DNA of 64,000 bases. It comes from Bog-473 sp963756025. GTDB lineage: Bacteria; Actinomycetota; Acidimicrobiia; Acidimicrobiales; RAAP-2. The stretch covers positions 434,001 through 498,000 of the forward strand of contig CAVWMF010000005.1 in assembly GCA_963756025.1 (NCBI GenBank), in the 5' to 3' direction. Numbering within the stretch: the stretch's first letter is position 1; every line of letters starts with the position of its first letter. The notes under the pieces were generated by a model. That model was not told where the DNA came from. It did not search any database and saw nothing but the letters and a program-made list of their open reading frames with translations. Positions 1-7,660 of the stretch are shown here, piece by piece. The position numbers and the translations under genes are program-made.

Positions 1-1037
1 GGCAGTCCGCGGGCACGCCGGGTCAGGTGGTACGCGTAGTCGCTCGGGTTCCACTCCTCGGGGTTGTCACTGTGGAGGACCTCGAGATACGAGGCGTCCT
101 GGGTGTGGACCGCCTTGGCCAGATTGGGTTGGCGGTAGAGCAGGGCGGCGCAGTCGAATGGCGCGAAGAGCCACTTGTGCGGATCAACGATGAACGAGTC
201 AGCCTGTTCGAATCCGGCGAACTTGTGCCGGGTCGAGGACGCGAACAACGCCGCGCCGCCGTAGGCCCCGTCGATGTGGAACCACACGTTGCGCTCGCTC
301 GTCACTTCAGCCACGCCGGAGAGATCGTCGATGATCCCGGCGTTGGTCGTCCCCGCCGTGGCCACAACGGCGACGACATCGTCCCGGCGCGGATGCTGGG
401 CCAGCACGTTGCGCAGTGTCGCCCCGGTCAGGCGGTGGTCGTCGGTGGGAATGACGAGGGCCTCGACGCCCATGACGTGGAGCGCCTTGCCGACCGAGGA
501 GTGGGCCTCGTCGCTGATCGCGATGAGCGGGTGGGAAGGCCCGGGCCCGCCGCGCCGGTGGCCCGCCGTGTCGCGGGCCACGACGAGCGCGGAGAGGTTG
601 CCCGCCGAGCCGCCGGCCACGAAACATCCACCTGCTCCGGGTGGCAGGCCCGCCGCGTGAGCGATCACGTCGAGGGCCTGGTTCTCAGCTACCACGACGC
701 CGGCCGCCTCGAGCCATGACGTCCCTTGCAGGGAGGAGCACGAGACGAACATGTCGAACAGGAGCGCCGCCTTGGTCGGCGCGGCGGGGATGAACGAGAG
801 GAACCGCGGGCTGTCGCACGACACGACGGCCGTGGCCAACTCGTCGACGAAGAGCCGCAGGACATCGGCGGCGGCGTTGCCCTCCGGGCGCATCAGGCCG
901 TGCACGACGGAGGGGAGTCCCGGCGCTTGACCCCCGAAGTCGAGCGGCACCGGATCGAGGGCCAATCGCTCCTTGCAATAGGCCATCACGAGGTCGGTCA
1001 TGCTCTCGTCGTAGTCGAACATGCCGTGCGGGGTCAT
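1..1037 (-). other. PLP-dependent group II (aromatic-L-amino-acid type) decarboxylase module, partial
   Basis: This is the second half of the fused frame, or a separate gene starting at ATG 1037. The reading is typical of the DDC/glutamate decarboxylase family: ISDEAHSSVGKAL (His stacking on PLP), ATAGTTNAG, WFHIDGAYGGAAL (Asp that binds the pyridine nitrogen), and FIVDPHKWLFAPFDC with the Schiff-base lysine at about residue 288 of this module. These enzymes decarboxylate amino acids such as L-DOPA, tryptophan or tyrosine. The substrate cannot be read from the sequence. The C-terminal third lies beyond the left edge of the window, so completeness is unknown. Confidence 0.85.
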
Positions 1038-2294
1038 GGGGCCGGGTCGCTGCCCCCCGCGCTGCAGCCGCCACTGCGCTTCGGCCCGCGAGGCCACCTC
1101 GTGGACGGCAGCGCCGGTCGCCGATGCGATCAGCGCCACGTCATCGAATTCGGGCTTGGCCCGACCGGGGCCGACCTTCATGCGCACGATCATGCCGTCG
1201 ACGGACACTTCGTCGAACGAACGGGGGGCGGGCCAACGTTCGGCGACACTGGCGCGCACTCCGAAGGTGCCGGTCGCGGTCTGCATGACGTGGCGCAACC
1301 GGTCGAGGTGCGCGGTGTCGGTCAGGACGTGCAGGACGTGTCCGGGCCGTCCCTTTTTCATCACGACCGGGCTGACCCAGGCGTCGAATGCGCCGGCCTC
1401 GAGGGCAGCGGATACGGCGTACCCCAGTTGCTCCCCCGTGACGTCGTCGAGGTTGGTCTCGAGCAGCAGCGCCGGTTGCCCGGCGCCGATGGACGGGCGT
1501 TCGTCGTGCCGCCCGACGATGACCTGGGTGCAGTTGGGCAGTTCGCCGATCTCGTTCTTGCCCGCTCCGAATCCGCTGCTGCGCACCACCATCGCCGGCA
1601 TCGGTCCGAACGAGCCGGACAGGGTGGCGAGGAGCGCGGCACCGGTCGGGGTGGTGAGCTCCACCGTGGTGGCGCGTCCGTAGGTGGGTACGCCCTCGAG
1701 CAGCCGCACCGCCGCAGGCGAGGGGTTGGGGAGGGGGCCGTGCGCCGACCGCACCATGCCGGTTCCCGTCGCGACGGTCGAAGCCGTGATGTCGTCGACG
1801 TCGAGCACCTCGAGCGCGGCGACGGTGCCGACGATGTCGATGATGGCGTCGTGCCCACCGATCTCGTGGAAGTGGACCTGCTCGACCGGCACCCGGTGCA
1901 ATGCGGATTCCACTGCGGCCAGACGGCGGAAGACGGCGAGGGCCCGCATGGTCACGCGTGGCGGCAGGGCCGCAGCGGTGATGAGGCTCGCGATGTGCGC
2001 GTGTGTGCGAACGGTCCCGTCGTCGTTGCCGTGGACGAGCGCCCGCGTGCAGGCGACGCCACCCCGGAGCGTTTCCTCCACGTGGAGCTCCCATCCGGGC
2101 AGCGAGAGCCGGTCGAGGAGGTGGCGGATCTCCTCGAGATCCGCCCCGGCATCGATGAGTGAGCCCAGTGCCATGTCACCGGCGATGCCGGCGAAGCAAT
2201 GGAACCAGGCGACCGTTCTGGGCGACGAGGGCGACGAGGGCGACGAGGGCGACGAGGGCGACGAGGGCGCCGAGGGCGCCGAGTCTGCGCTCAC
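1..2294 (-). CDS. larC: LarC nickel-insertion protein, in frame with a PLP-dependent decarboxylase (3' truncated by window)
   Basis: The first ~419 codons read as LarC (DUF111), which inserts nickel into the pyridinium thioacid pincer cofactor of lactate racemase in a CTP-dependent reaction. The GTG start overlaps the larB stop (GTGA). After a Ser-Pro repeat linker of about 25 residues comes WFHCFAGIAGDMALG, the LarC N-terminal signature. The LarC C-terminus (FGVRAS, then EFDDVALIASATGAAVHEV) is complete. No stop follows. The frame continues at codon 420 into MTPHGMFDYDES and a group II decarboxylase that leaves the window. A run of six G lies just before this junction. With one G fewer, LarC would end at a TGA (1034-1036) overlapping the decarboxylase ATG (1037), a normal operon overlap. 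I therefore regard the fusion as real in this sequence but possibly an indel artefact. larE and larA are not in the window. Confidence 0.85.
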   Translation of the reverse strand, partial: MSADSAPSAPSSPSSPSSPSSPSSPRTVAWFHCFAGIAGDMALGSLIDAGADLEEIRHLLDRLSLPGWELHVEETLRGGVACTRALVHGNDDGTVRTHAHIASLITAAALPPRVTMRALAVFRRLAAVESALHRVPVEQVHFHEIGGHDAIIDIVGTVAALEVLDVDDITASTVATGTGMVRSAHGPLPNPSPAAVRLLEGVPTYGRATTVELTTPTGAALLATLSGSFGPMPAMVVRSSGFGAGKNEIGELPNCTQVIVGRHDERPSIGAGQPALLLETNLDDVTGEQLGYAVSAALEAGAFDAWVSPVVMKKGRPGHVLHVLTDTAHLDRLRHVMQTATGTFGVRASVAERWPAPRSFDEVSVDGMIVRMKVGPGRAKPEFDDVALIASATGAAVHEVASRAEAQWRLQRGGQRPGPMTPHGMFDYDESMTDLVMAYCKERLALDPVPLDFGGQAPGLPSVVHGLMRPEGNAAADVLRLFVDELATAVVSCDSPRFLSFIPAAPTKAALLFDMFVSCSSLQGTSWLEAAGVVVAENQALDVIAHAAGLPPGAGGCFVAGGSAGNLSALVVARDTAGHRRGGPGPSHPLIAISDEAHSSVGKALHVMGVEALVIPTDDHRLTGATLRNVLAQHPRRDDVVAVVATAGTTNAGIIDDLSGVAEVTSERNVWFHIDGAYGGAALFASSTRHKFAGFEQADSFIVDPHKWLFAPFDCAALLYRQPNLAKAVHTQDASYLEVLHSDNPEEWNPSDYAYHLTRRARGL
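2215..2290 (-). repeat. 9-bp tandem repeat encoding Ser-Ser-Pro units at the LarC N-terminus
   Basis: On the plus strand GACGAGGGC is repeated five times without change (2224-2268), then comes a GCCGAGGGC variant (2269-2277) and a partial unit. Read on the minus strand in the larC frame it gives Ser-Ala-Pro then repeated Ser-Ser-Pro, placed directly after the GTG start and before the conserved LarC core. The unit length keeps the frame, so copy number can vary without breaking larC. Confidence 0.9.
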
Positions 2295-3051
2295 CGGAGG
2301 ATCCGGGCGACGGCACAGGCGGCGCCGTACCCGTTGTCGATGCCGACCACGGTGATGCCCGACGCACAGGCGGCGAGCATGGCGAGGAGTGCGGTCATCC
2401 CCTCGAAGGCGGCGCCATAACCGGTGCTGGTCGGTACGGCCACGACCGGAGCTGGCGTGAGACCGCCGACCACACTCGCCAGCGCGCCCTCCATACCGGC
2501 GATCACCACCACGACGTCGGCCATGGCCAGCTCGTCGACCTCGGCCAGCAACCGGTGGAGCCCGGCCACGCCGCAGTCCACCAGCAGGGTGGGCGCGAAT
2601 CCGAGGGCCCGTTGCACGGCCATGCACTCGTGGGCGATCGGCAGGTCCGCGGTGCCCGCCGTGATGACCACGACGTGACCCTGTCGCAGAGGCGCCGACC
2701 GGAAGGTCACGGTGCGCAGGAGTCCCGACTCCGTCACATCGCCCGAGCCGTGGCCAAGGGCTTCGGTGTGGGCGGAAACGGCCTTGACCTGGTCTTCGGT
2801 GGCCCGGGTCAGCAGCACCGGCCCGGTGCCGGCACCGAGCAGTTCCCCGACGATGGCGGCGCAGTGCTCGGGTGTCTTCCCGGTCCGTAGACGGCCTCGG
2901 GCATGCCTTGACGCAGATCGCGATGGTGATCGATGCGGGCGAACCCCAGATCGGCATAGGGCAGTCGGCGCAGCTCCCGTACGGCATCGTCGGGCGTGCA
3001 GTCACCTGCGGCCACCCGATCGATGAGGGCGCGGAGTGCGGAGGGATCCAT
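2291..3051 (-). pseudogene. larB: LarB, pyridinium-3,5-biscarboxylic acid mononucleotide synthase, with a -1 frameshift
   Basis: LarB is a PurE-like enzyme that carboxylates and hydrolyses nicotinic acid adenine dinucleotide in the first step of the lactate racemase nickel-pincer cofactor. The N-terminus (MDPSALRALIDRVAAGD, then YADLGFARIDHHRDLRQG and MPEAVYGPG) is in one frame. The rest (KTPEHCAAIVGELLG, then VVVITAGTADLPIAHE, VVVIAGMEGALASVVGG and VPTSTGYGA) is in another. The switch falls near 2882 at CCGGGAAG, where one base is missing. With it restored the gene is 253 aa, normal for LarB. The ATG at 3051 is preceded by AGGGAG. No nonsense codon is present apart from the shift, so a sequencing error is at least as likely as true inactivation. 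It overlaps larC by GTGA. Confidence 0.8.
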
Positions 3052-3403
3052 AGAACTCCCTATCCTGCCCGCTCTGCCCCCGTCTCGCCGCGACATGCCC
3101 GGGAGTGGATGCGCAGAGATGGTCCGCCGTTCGGGCCTCGTTCGCGTCCGGTTCATGCCCTTTCCCAGTGCCGGCCCACGCCGTCGGGGGAGCGGTGGCG
3201 CTGGGCGGCGGTGCGTTTCTCGTGCAGCGCATCGCCAGGCGAAGAGGGCGTCACAGAGGCCGAGTTGGCTCGCCTGTCCGGACCGGCGGGGAACTGACTC
3301 GACCGGGGGGAACTGACTCGAACGGCGGCGAACTGCCCCGGACCGTCGGGGCCCGGAACGAGCCGGGTGGCCCGGTCGGAATATCTCACTATCCTGCCCG
3401 GGA
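3052..3403. other. Divergent intergenic region between larB and pheA
   Basis: This 352-bp gap separates divergently transcribed larB and pheA, so it should hold both promoters. I see no convincing -35/-10 pair. It contains the tandem repeat listed separately and a duplicated TATCCTGCCCG, once just upstream of the larB start (3061-3071) and once just upstream of the pheA start (3390-3400). I see no gene. Confidence 0.5.
3288..3345. repeat. Three tandem ~19-bp direct repeats upstream of pheA
   Basis: GGGGAACTGACTCGA occurs at 3288-3302 and again at 3307-3321. A weaker third copy starting GGCGAACTG lies at 3327. The spacing is 19 to 20 bp, about two helical turns. The repeats end some 60 bp before the pheA start, so they could be protein-binding sites on one face of the DNA, or a simple tandem duplication. 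Confidence 0.6.
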
Positions 3404-4336
3404 GTGAATCCCCCCACGTACACGGTCGCCTACTTCGGCCCGGCGGCCACCTTCACCCAGGAGGCGTTGCTTACCCAGCCCGACTTGGCCCTGGCTGACC
3501 TCCGTCCGCTCTCCTCCATCGCCAACGTCCTCGACGACGTGGCCCAGGGGAGGGCAGACCTTGGCTTCGTCCCGATCGAGAACGCCATCGAGGGGACGGT
3601 GAGTGCGACCATCGACGGCCTTATCTTCGACGTGGACCTCTATATCGAGCGCGAGGTCGTGATGGATATCCACCTCCACCTCATGGCCAGGCCGGGGGTG
3701 GGCCTGGACCAGATCAAGCGGGTCTCGTCCTATCCCCATGCGTTGGCTCAATGCCAGAAGTTCCTGGCCCAAGAAGTTCCCGCGGCCGAGCATGTAGCGG
3801 CGAACTCCACTGCCGACGCCGCCCGACTACTCGGTGAGTCCGATGCGGATGATGCAGCCGCCATTGCGCCGCGCCTTGCTGCAGAGCGCTATGGGCTCGT
3901 TATCGTGGCCGAGGACGTCGAGGACCACCCCGAGAATCAGACCCGGTTCGTCGCGGTGGCCCGCGCCCGCGTCCCGCAGCCTTCGGGTCATGACAAGACG
4001 AGCATCGTGTGCTTCCAGCAGGCCGACCACCCGGGGAGCCTGCACGGCATCCTCGGTCAGTTCGCGGCACGCAACATCAACCTGACCAAGCTCGAGTCGA
4101 GACCGACGAAACAGGGTCTCGGTGACTACTGCTTCGTGATCGACCTCAACGGGCATGTCGGCGATGAGGTGATCGCCGATTGCCTGCGTGACCTGCACAC
4201 CAGTTTGGCCGGGGTGAAGTTCCTCGGTTCCTATCCTGCGGCAGGGACGCACGGCGATGACAAACGGCGCGAAGCGGGCGCGGCCTGGCAAGCGGCAGAC
4301 GAATGGATCAAAGGGCTTCGGGGGTCGATCGAATGA
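3404..4336 (+). CDS. pheA: Prephenate dehydratase with ACT regulatory domain
   Basis: This is a 310-residue monofunctional prephenate dehydratase, which converts prephenate to phenylpyruvate in phenylalanine synthesis. The N-terminal catalytic domain shows YFGPAATFTQEAL, PIENAIEGTV, the substrate-binding NSTADAARLL and the catalytic TRF in ENQTRFVAVA. The C-terminal ACT domain carries the allosteric motifs GSLHGILGQF (GALV-like) and KLESRPTKQGLG (ESRP), so phenylalanine feedback is expected. The start is GTG. A chorismate mutase domain is absent, which is usual in actinobacteria. The last ~25 residues after LGSYPAAG form a polar tail. Confidence 0.95.
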   Translation: MNPPTYTVAYFGPAATFTQEALLTQPDLALADLRPLSSIANVLDDVAQGRADLGFVPIENAIEGTVSATIDGLIFDVDLYIEREVVMDIHLHLMARPGVGLDQIKRVSSYPHALAQCQKFLAQEVPAAEHVAANSTADAARLLGESDADDAAAIAPRLAAERYGLVIVAEDVEDHPENQTRFVAVARARVPQPSGHDKTSIVCFQQADHPGSLHGILGQFAARNINLTKLESRPTKQGLGDYCFVIDLNGHVGDEVIADCLRDLHTSLAGVKFLGSYPAAGTHGDDKRREAGAAWQAADEWIKGLRGSIE

Positions 4337-4346
4337 GCTCGTTCTG

Positions 4347-4727
4347 ATGGGCGTGATCGGCATGGCCAACCTGGCCGTCAAGGTGGCCGACCTCGAAGCA
4401 GCGTGCTCCTGGTACGCCGCCGCCGGGGCCACGGTCACCGAACCCGTTGTATGGGAAAACGGGAGGCGCGCCGACGTGACGCTCGGGTGGCTGCATCTCA
4501 CGTTGTTCACCAAGGCGATCTACGAGGATGCTTGTCAATTGCCCGACGAGGGCTTCTTGCACCCCGCACTCTTTGTCGATGATCTGGATGAGGAGCTGTC
4601 CAAACACGAGGTTCTGTGGGGTCCGCGCATCGTTTCGGGTTCGTTCGGTGTCCGGCGCATCGCGTTCGTAGAGGCACCGGGTGGCATCAGGCTGGAGTTC
4701 ATGGAGCAACTCGAAGACCCGCACTGA
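4347..4727 (+). CDS. VOC (glyoxalase/bleomycin resistance-like) family protein
   Basis: This small protein of about 126 aa follows pheA by 10 bp, probably in the same transcript. The frame is open further upstream, but I place the start at the ATG of MGVIGMANLAVKVADLEAA because the VOC fold begins there and the earlier codons overlap pheA. It shows the beta-alpha-beta-beta-beta pattern of the vicinal oxygen chelate superfamily: a first module up to LHLTLFTKAI, then LHPALFVDDLDE and a closing EAPGGIRLEFMEQ with the Glu often used as a metal ligand. The substrate is unknown. Confidence 0.7.
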   Translation: MGVIGMANLAVKVADLEAACSWYAAAGATVTEPVVWENGRRADVTLGWLHLTLFTKAIYEDACQLPDEGFLHPALFVDDLDEELSKHEVLWGPRIVSGSFGVRRIAFVEAPGGIRLEFMEQLEDPH

Positions 4728-4960
4728 CACAGAGCGTGCTTCTGCGCGTTGGTGGCGCGCCCGGAACGCGCATCGTGTCTATGGCGTGCGGACGTCGGCA
4801 TCGAACCCCTCCATTTTCAGTGGGTCGCGACGTGCAACGAGATGTGGTCGTTCGGCATGGCCGTGTCACGTTTCCCCAGGGTTGCGAGCAGGGTGGGCCC
4901 TCCGCAGTGGGTGCATTTGCCTCGACTTACCTCGCTAATGAGTCCAGTGTGCGGACCTGA

Positions 4961-5435
4961 AAGCAGTATTCGAAAAAGGACCCGAGCGGCGGGGCGGGCA
5001 CCGGCTTCCGGGTGGCGCCGAGGGCGGGTCACCCCGTCTACGTCGAGTACACGGCCACCCTGCCCGCCTCGGGTTCGCAGATCGCCAACTGGCCCGCCTT
5101 GTGGCTGACCGGTCAGACCTGGCCCAACACGGTGAGATCGACGTCATGGAGGGGTTTGGCACCAGCCAGTTTCACATCGAGTACGGCCCGAGCTCGAGCC
5201 AGGTCTCGAACCCCGGCGGGGTCTTGGGGACCACGGCGGGCACCCACACCTACGGGGTGCTGTGGAGCACCACCGGCGTGACCTTCGCCTACGACGGCGT
5301 GGTCGTCGGGTCCGAAACGGCGTCGCTCAGTGGCCCCATGTACCTCGTCATGGAGAACTCCATGGGCTCGCCCAGCGTGCTCAACGCCACCATGACTGCG
5401 TGCGTGACGTGCGTGACGTGCGGGTGCGGCAGTAG
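4961..5435 (+). pseudogene. GH16 family glycoside hydrolase remnant (beta-glucanase type), two frameshifts, N-terminus missing
   Basis: The reading FRVAPRAGHPVYVEYTATLP, then NWPALWLTGQTWP, switches frame near 5125 into HGEIDVMEGFGTSQFHIEYG. This contains the GH16 catalytic signature EIDVME (nucleophile and acid/base glutamates). It continues through VTFAYDGVVVGSE and YLVMENSMGSPSV. A second shift near 5397 is needed to reach the usual VRDVRVRQ-type end and the TAG at 5433. Only about 155 residues of a normal 230+ residue domain remain, with no signal peptide upstream. GH16 enzymes cleave beta-1,3/1,4-glucans outside the cell. The missing N-terminus suggests a true remnant, although the shifts themselves could be sequence errors. 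A strong terminator follows. Confidence 0.7.
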
Positions 5436-5505
5436 GGCACAGCGCACCCGGCACCACAGCCCACCCGCCCCGCACGTGAGGGGCACGGATTGAGCAACTC
5501 GACTG

Positions 5506-5545
5506 CGGTAGGGATCGGCACTCCGGTGCGGTCCCTACCGTTTTC
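5506..5545 (+). terminator. Intrinsic terminator after the GH16 remnant
   Basis: CGGTAGGGA (5506-5514) pairs perfectly with TCCCTACCG (5532-5540). An inner GCAC/GTGC stem closes a TCCG loop, and TTTT follows at once. The T-run lies on the plus strand, so it ends transcription coming from pheA, the VOC gene and the GH16 remnant. Confidence 0.8.
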
Positions 5546-5554
5546 GCGCCGCCG

Positions 5555-5621
5555 GTCCCGACTGGGCCGGTGGGGTCGACTGGGCCGACTGGGCTGGCGG
5601 GGCCGACTGGGCTGGCCCAGC
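5555..5621. repeat. GACTGGGC-type imperfect tandem repeats
   Basis: The octamer GACTGGGC, followed by CGG, C, or TGG, recurs four times between the GH16 terminator and the tRNA-Ser gene. It is low-complexity G/C-rich DNA without a plausible reading frame. Confidence 0.55.
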
Positions 5622-5709
5622 TGGCGGAGGGAGTGGGATTCGAACCCACGGAGGCTTGCACCTCACAGCTTTTCAAGAGCTGCGCATTTGTCCGCTCTGC
5701 CATCCCTCC
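5622..5709 (-). tRNA. tRNA-Ser (anticodon UGA)
   Basis: On the minus strand the gene begins GGAGGGATGGCAGAG. It has a seven-pair acceptor stem closing with TCCCTCC, a discriminator G and an encoded CCA, an anticodon loop CTTGAAA with anticodon TGA, and the T-loop GGTTCGAATCC. The long variable arm is typical of class II serine tRNA. It lies just downstream of typA on the same strand. Confidence 0.95.
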
Positions 5710-5784
5710 AGCGAATCCTTCGCGCTGCACATGCTACGTGAGATCAATCCCCACATCGATGTGGCGTCTGACCCGGAGCTACAG

Positions 5785-7626
5785 CTAGCGGTCGGACGCG
5801 TTCTGGTCGCGCAGCCGTCCCCGGGCGCGACCGCGTTCGGCCTGGGGCAGCACGACCTTGCGTAGGCGCACGACCTTGGGCGTCACTTCGACGCATTCGT
5901 CCTCGGAGATGAACTCGAGCGCATGTTCGAGGGAGAAGGCCATGACCGGCGTGAGGCGCTCGAACTCCTCCGCGGTGGACGACCGGATGTTGTTCAGCTT
6001 CTTCTCTTTGGTCGGATTGACGTCCATCTCTTCTTGCCGGGCGTTTTCGCCGATGACCATGCCTTCGTAGACGTCTTCCCCCGGTCCGACGATGAGGGTG
6101 CCTCTCTCCTGCAGGTTCATCAGCGCGAAGGTCGTCGTGAGCCCGCGTCGATCGGCCACCATGGAACCGTTGCGTCGTGTCTTGAGCTCGCCGTGCCACG
6201 GCTCCCAGCCGTCGAAGATGTGGTGCAACACACCGGTTCCCCGGGTCTCGGTCAGGAACTCGGTGCGGAAGCCGATCAGCCCGCGGGCCGGCACGCGGTA
6301 GTCGAGGCGGACCCATCCGGTTCCGTGGTTGACCATCTCGGTCATGGTTCCCTTGCGTAGGGCCAGAAGTTGCGTCACGACGCCCAGATAGTCGTCGGGT
6401 ACGTCGATGGACACCCGTTCCACCGGTTCGAACACCTTGCCGTCGATTTCCCGGGTGACCACCTGTGGCTTCCCGACCGTCAGCTCGAAGCCTTCACGTC
6501 GCATGGTCTCGACCAGCACAGCCAGTTGCAACTCGCCGCGGCCGAGAACTTCCCAGAGGTCGGGTCGGTCCGTCGGTGCAACCCGAATGGCGACGTTGCC
6601 GACCAGTTCGGAGTCGAGGCGGTTCTTCAGCAGACGTGCCGTGAGCTTGTTGCCGTCGGCACCGGACAAGGGAGACGTGTTGATGCCGATGGTCATGGCC
6701 AGGCTCGGCTCGTCGACCGTGATCGCGGGCAGGGCGATGGGGTTGTCCGCATCGGCCAGCGTCTCGCCGATCGTGACCTCGGCCAGTCCGGCGATGGAGA
6801 CGATCTCGCCAGGCCCGGCCGAGTCGGCAGGTACCTGCTCGAGGGACTCGGTCACATACATCTCGGTGATCTTCGCCTTCTCGATCGTCCCGTCGAGCTT
6901 GCACCAGGCGATCATTCCGCCCTTGGTGAGCTCGCCGTTGTACACCCGGCAGATAGCGAGGCGCCCGACGTAGGGTGAAGCGCTCAGGTTGCAGACGAGT
7001 GCCTGGGTGGGAGCGTTCTCTTCGAACTGCGGCGCGGGGACATGGTCGATGATGGCTTGGAAGAGGGGGGCGACGTCGACGCCCTCGACGCCCCGCTCGG
7101 TGCTCACCCAGCCGGCGCGGGCGTTCGAATAGAGGATGGGGAACGAAATCTGGTGCTCGTCGGCGTCCAGGTCCAAGAAGAGCTCTTCGACCTGGTCCAC
7201 GACCTCTTCGATCCGGGCGTCAGGCCGATCGACCTTGTTGATCACCAGTACGACCGGCAGCCTCGCCTCGAGCGCCTTGCGGAGCACGAACCGGGTCTGT
7301 GGCAGTGGGCCCTCGGAGGCGTCGACGAGGAGGAGCACGCCGTCGACCATGGTCAAGCCACGCTCCACCTCACCGCCGAAATCGGCGTGGCCCGGCGTGT
7401 CGACGATGTTCATCTTCACGCCGCCCCATCGCACGGCTGTGTTCTTGGCCAGGATGGTGATGCCCTTCTCGCGTTCGAGGTCACCGGAGTCCATGACCCG
7501 GTCGGTCATCTCCTGATGGGCGCCGAAAGCTCCGGTCTGGCGCAGCATGGCGTCGACGAGCGTCGTCTTGCCGTGGTCGACGTGGGCCACAATGGCCACA
7601 TTTCTGATGTCATCTCGGTTTTGCAT
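5785..7626 (-). CDS. typA: Translational GTPase TypA/BipA
   Basis: This 613-residue protein is the usual TypA/BipA length. It is a ribosome-associated GTPase involved in stress adaptation and late ribosome assembly. The G domain is complete: G1 AHVDHGKTT (residues 14-22), switch I region EREKGITI, G3 DTPGHADFGGEV and G4 NKVDRPDAR. Domain II and the EF-G-like domains III and V follow, then the BipA-specific C-terminus with GTMTEMVNHGTGWVRLDY and DEALEF-like FSLEHALEFISEDE. A short basic tail ends the protein. The upstream gene pair on the same strand stops 34 bp before this start, so co-transcription is likely. Confidence 0.97.
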   Translation of the reverse strand: MQNRDDIRNVAIVAHVDHGKTTLVDAMLRQTGAFGAHQEMTDRVMDSGDLEREKGITILAKNTAVRWGGVKMNIVDTPGHADFGGEVERGLTMVDGVLLLVDASEGPLPQTRFVLRKALEARLPVVLVINKVDRPDARIEEVVDQVEELFLDLDADEHQISFPILYSNARAGWVSTERGVEGVDVAPLFQAIIDHVPAPQFEENAPTQALVCNLSASPYVGRLAICRVYNGELTKGGMIAWCKLDGTIEKAKITEMYVTESLEQVPADSAGPGEIVSIAGLAEVTIGETLADADNPIALPAITVDEPSLAMTIGINTSPLSGADGNKLTARLLKNRLDSELVGNVAIRVAPTDRPDLWEVLGRGELQLAVLVETMRREGFELTVGKPQVVTREIDGKVFEPVERVSIDVPDDYLGVVTQLLALRKGTMTEMVNHGTGWVRLDYRVPARGLIGFRTEFLTETRGTGVLHHIFDGWEPWHGELKTRRNGSMVADRRGLTTTFALMNLQERGTLIVGPGEDVYEGMVIGENARQEEMDVNPTKEKKLNNIRSSTAEEFERLTPVMAFSLEHALEFISEDECVEVTPKVVRLRKVVLPQAERGRARGRLRDQNASDR

Positions 7627-7660
7627 GGGGGCTACAACGATAGGCCAGGTCAGAGCCCGC

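Noticed and set aside
726..2162. 478-codon open frame on the plus strand opposite larC/decarboxylase
   Set aside because: It is antisense to clear LarC and decarboxylase readings and has a random-like, His/Arg/Gly-rich composition.
2224..2286. Short regular repeats considered as a CRISPR array
   Set aside because: Units are 9 bp, contiguous and without spacers, and code for Ser-Ser-Pro. No cas gene is present in the window.
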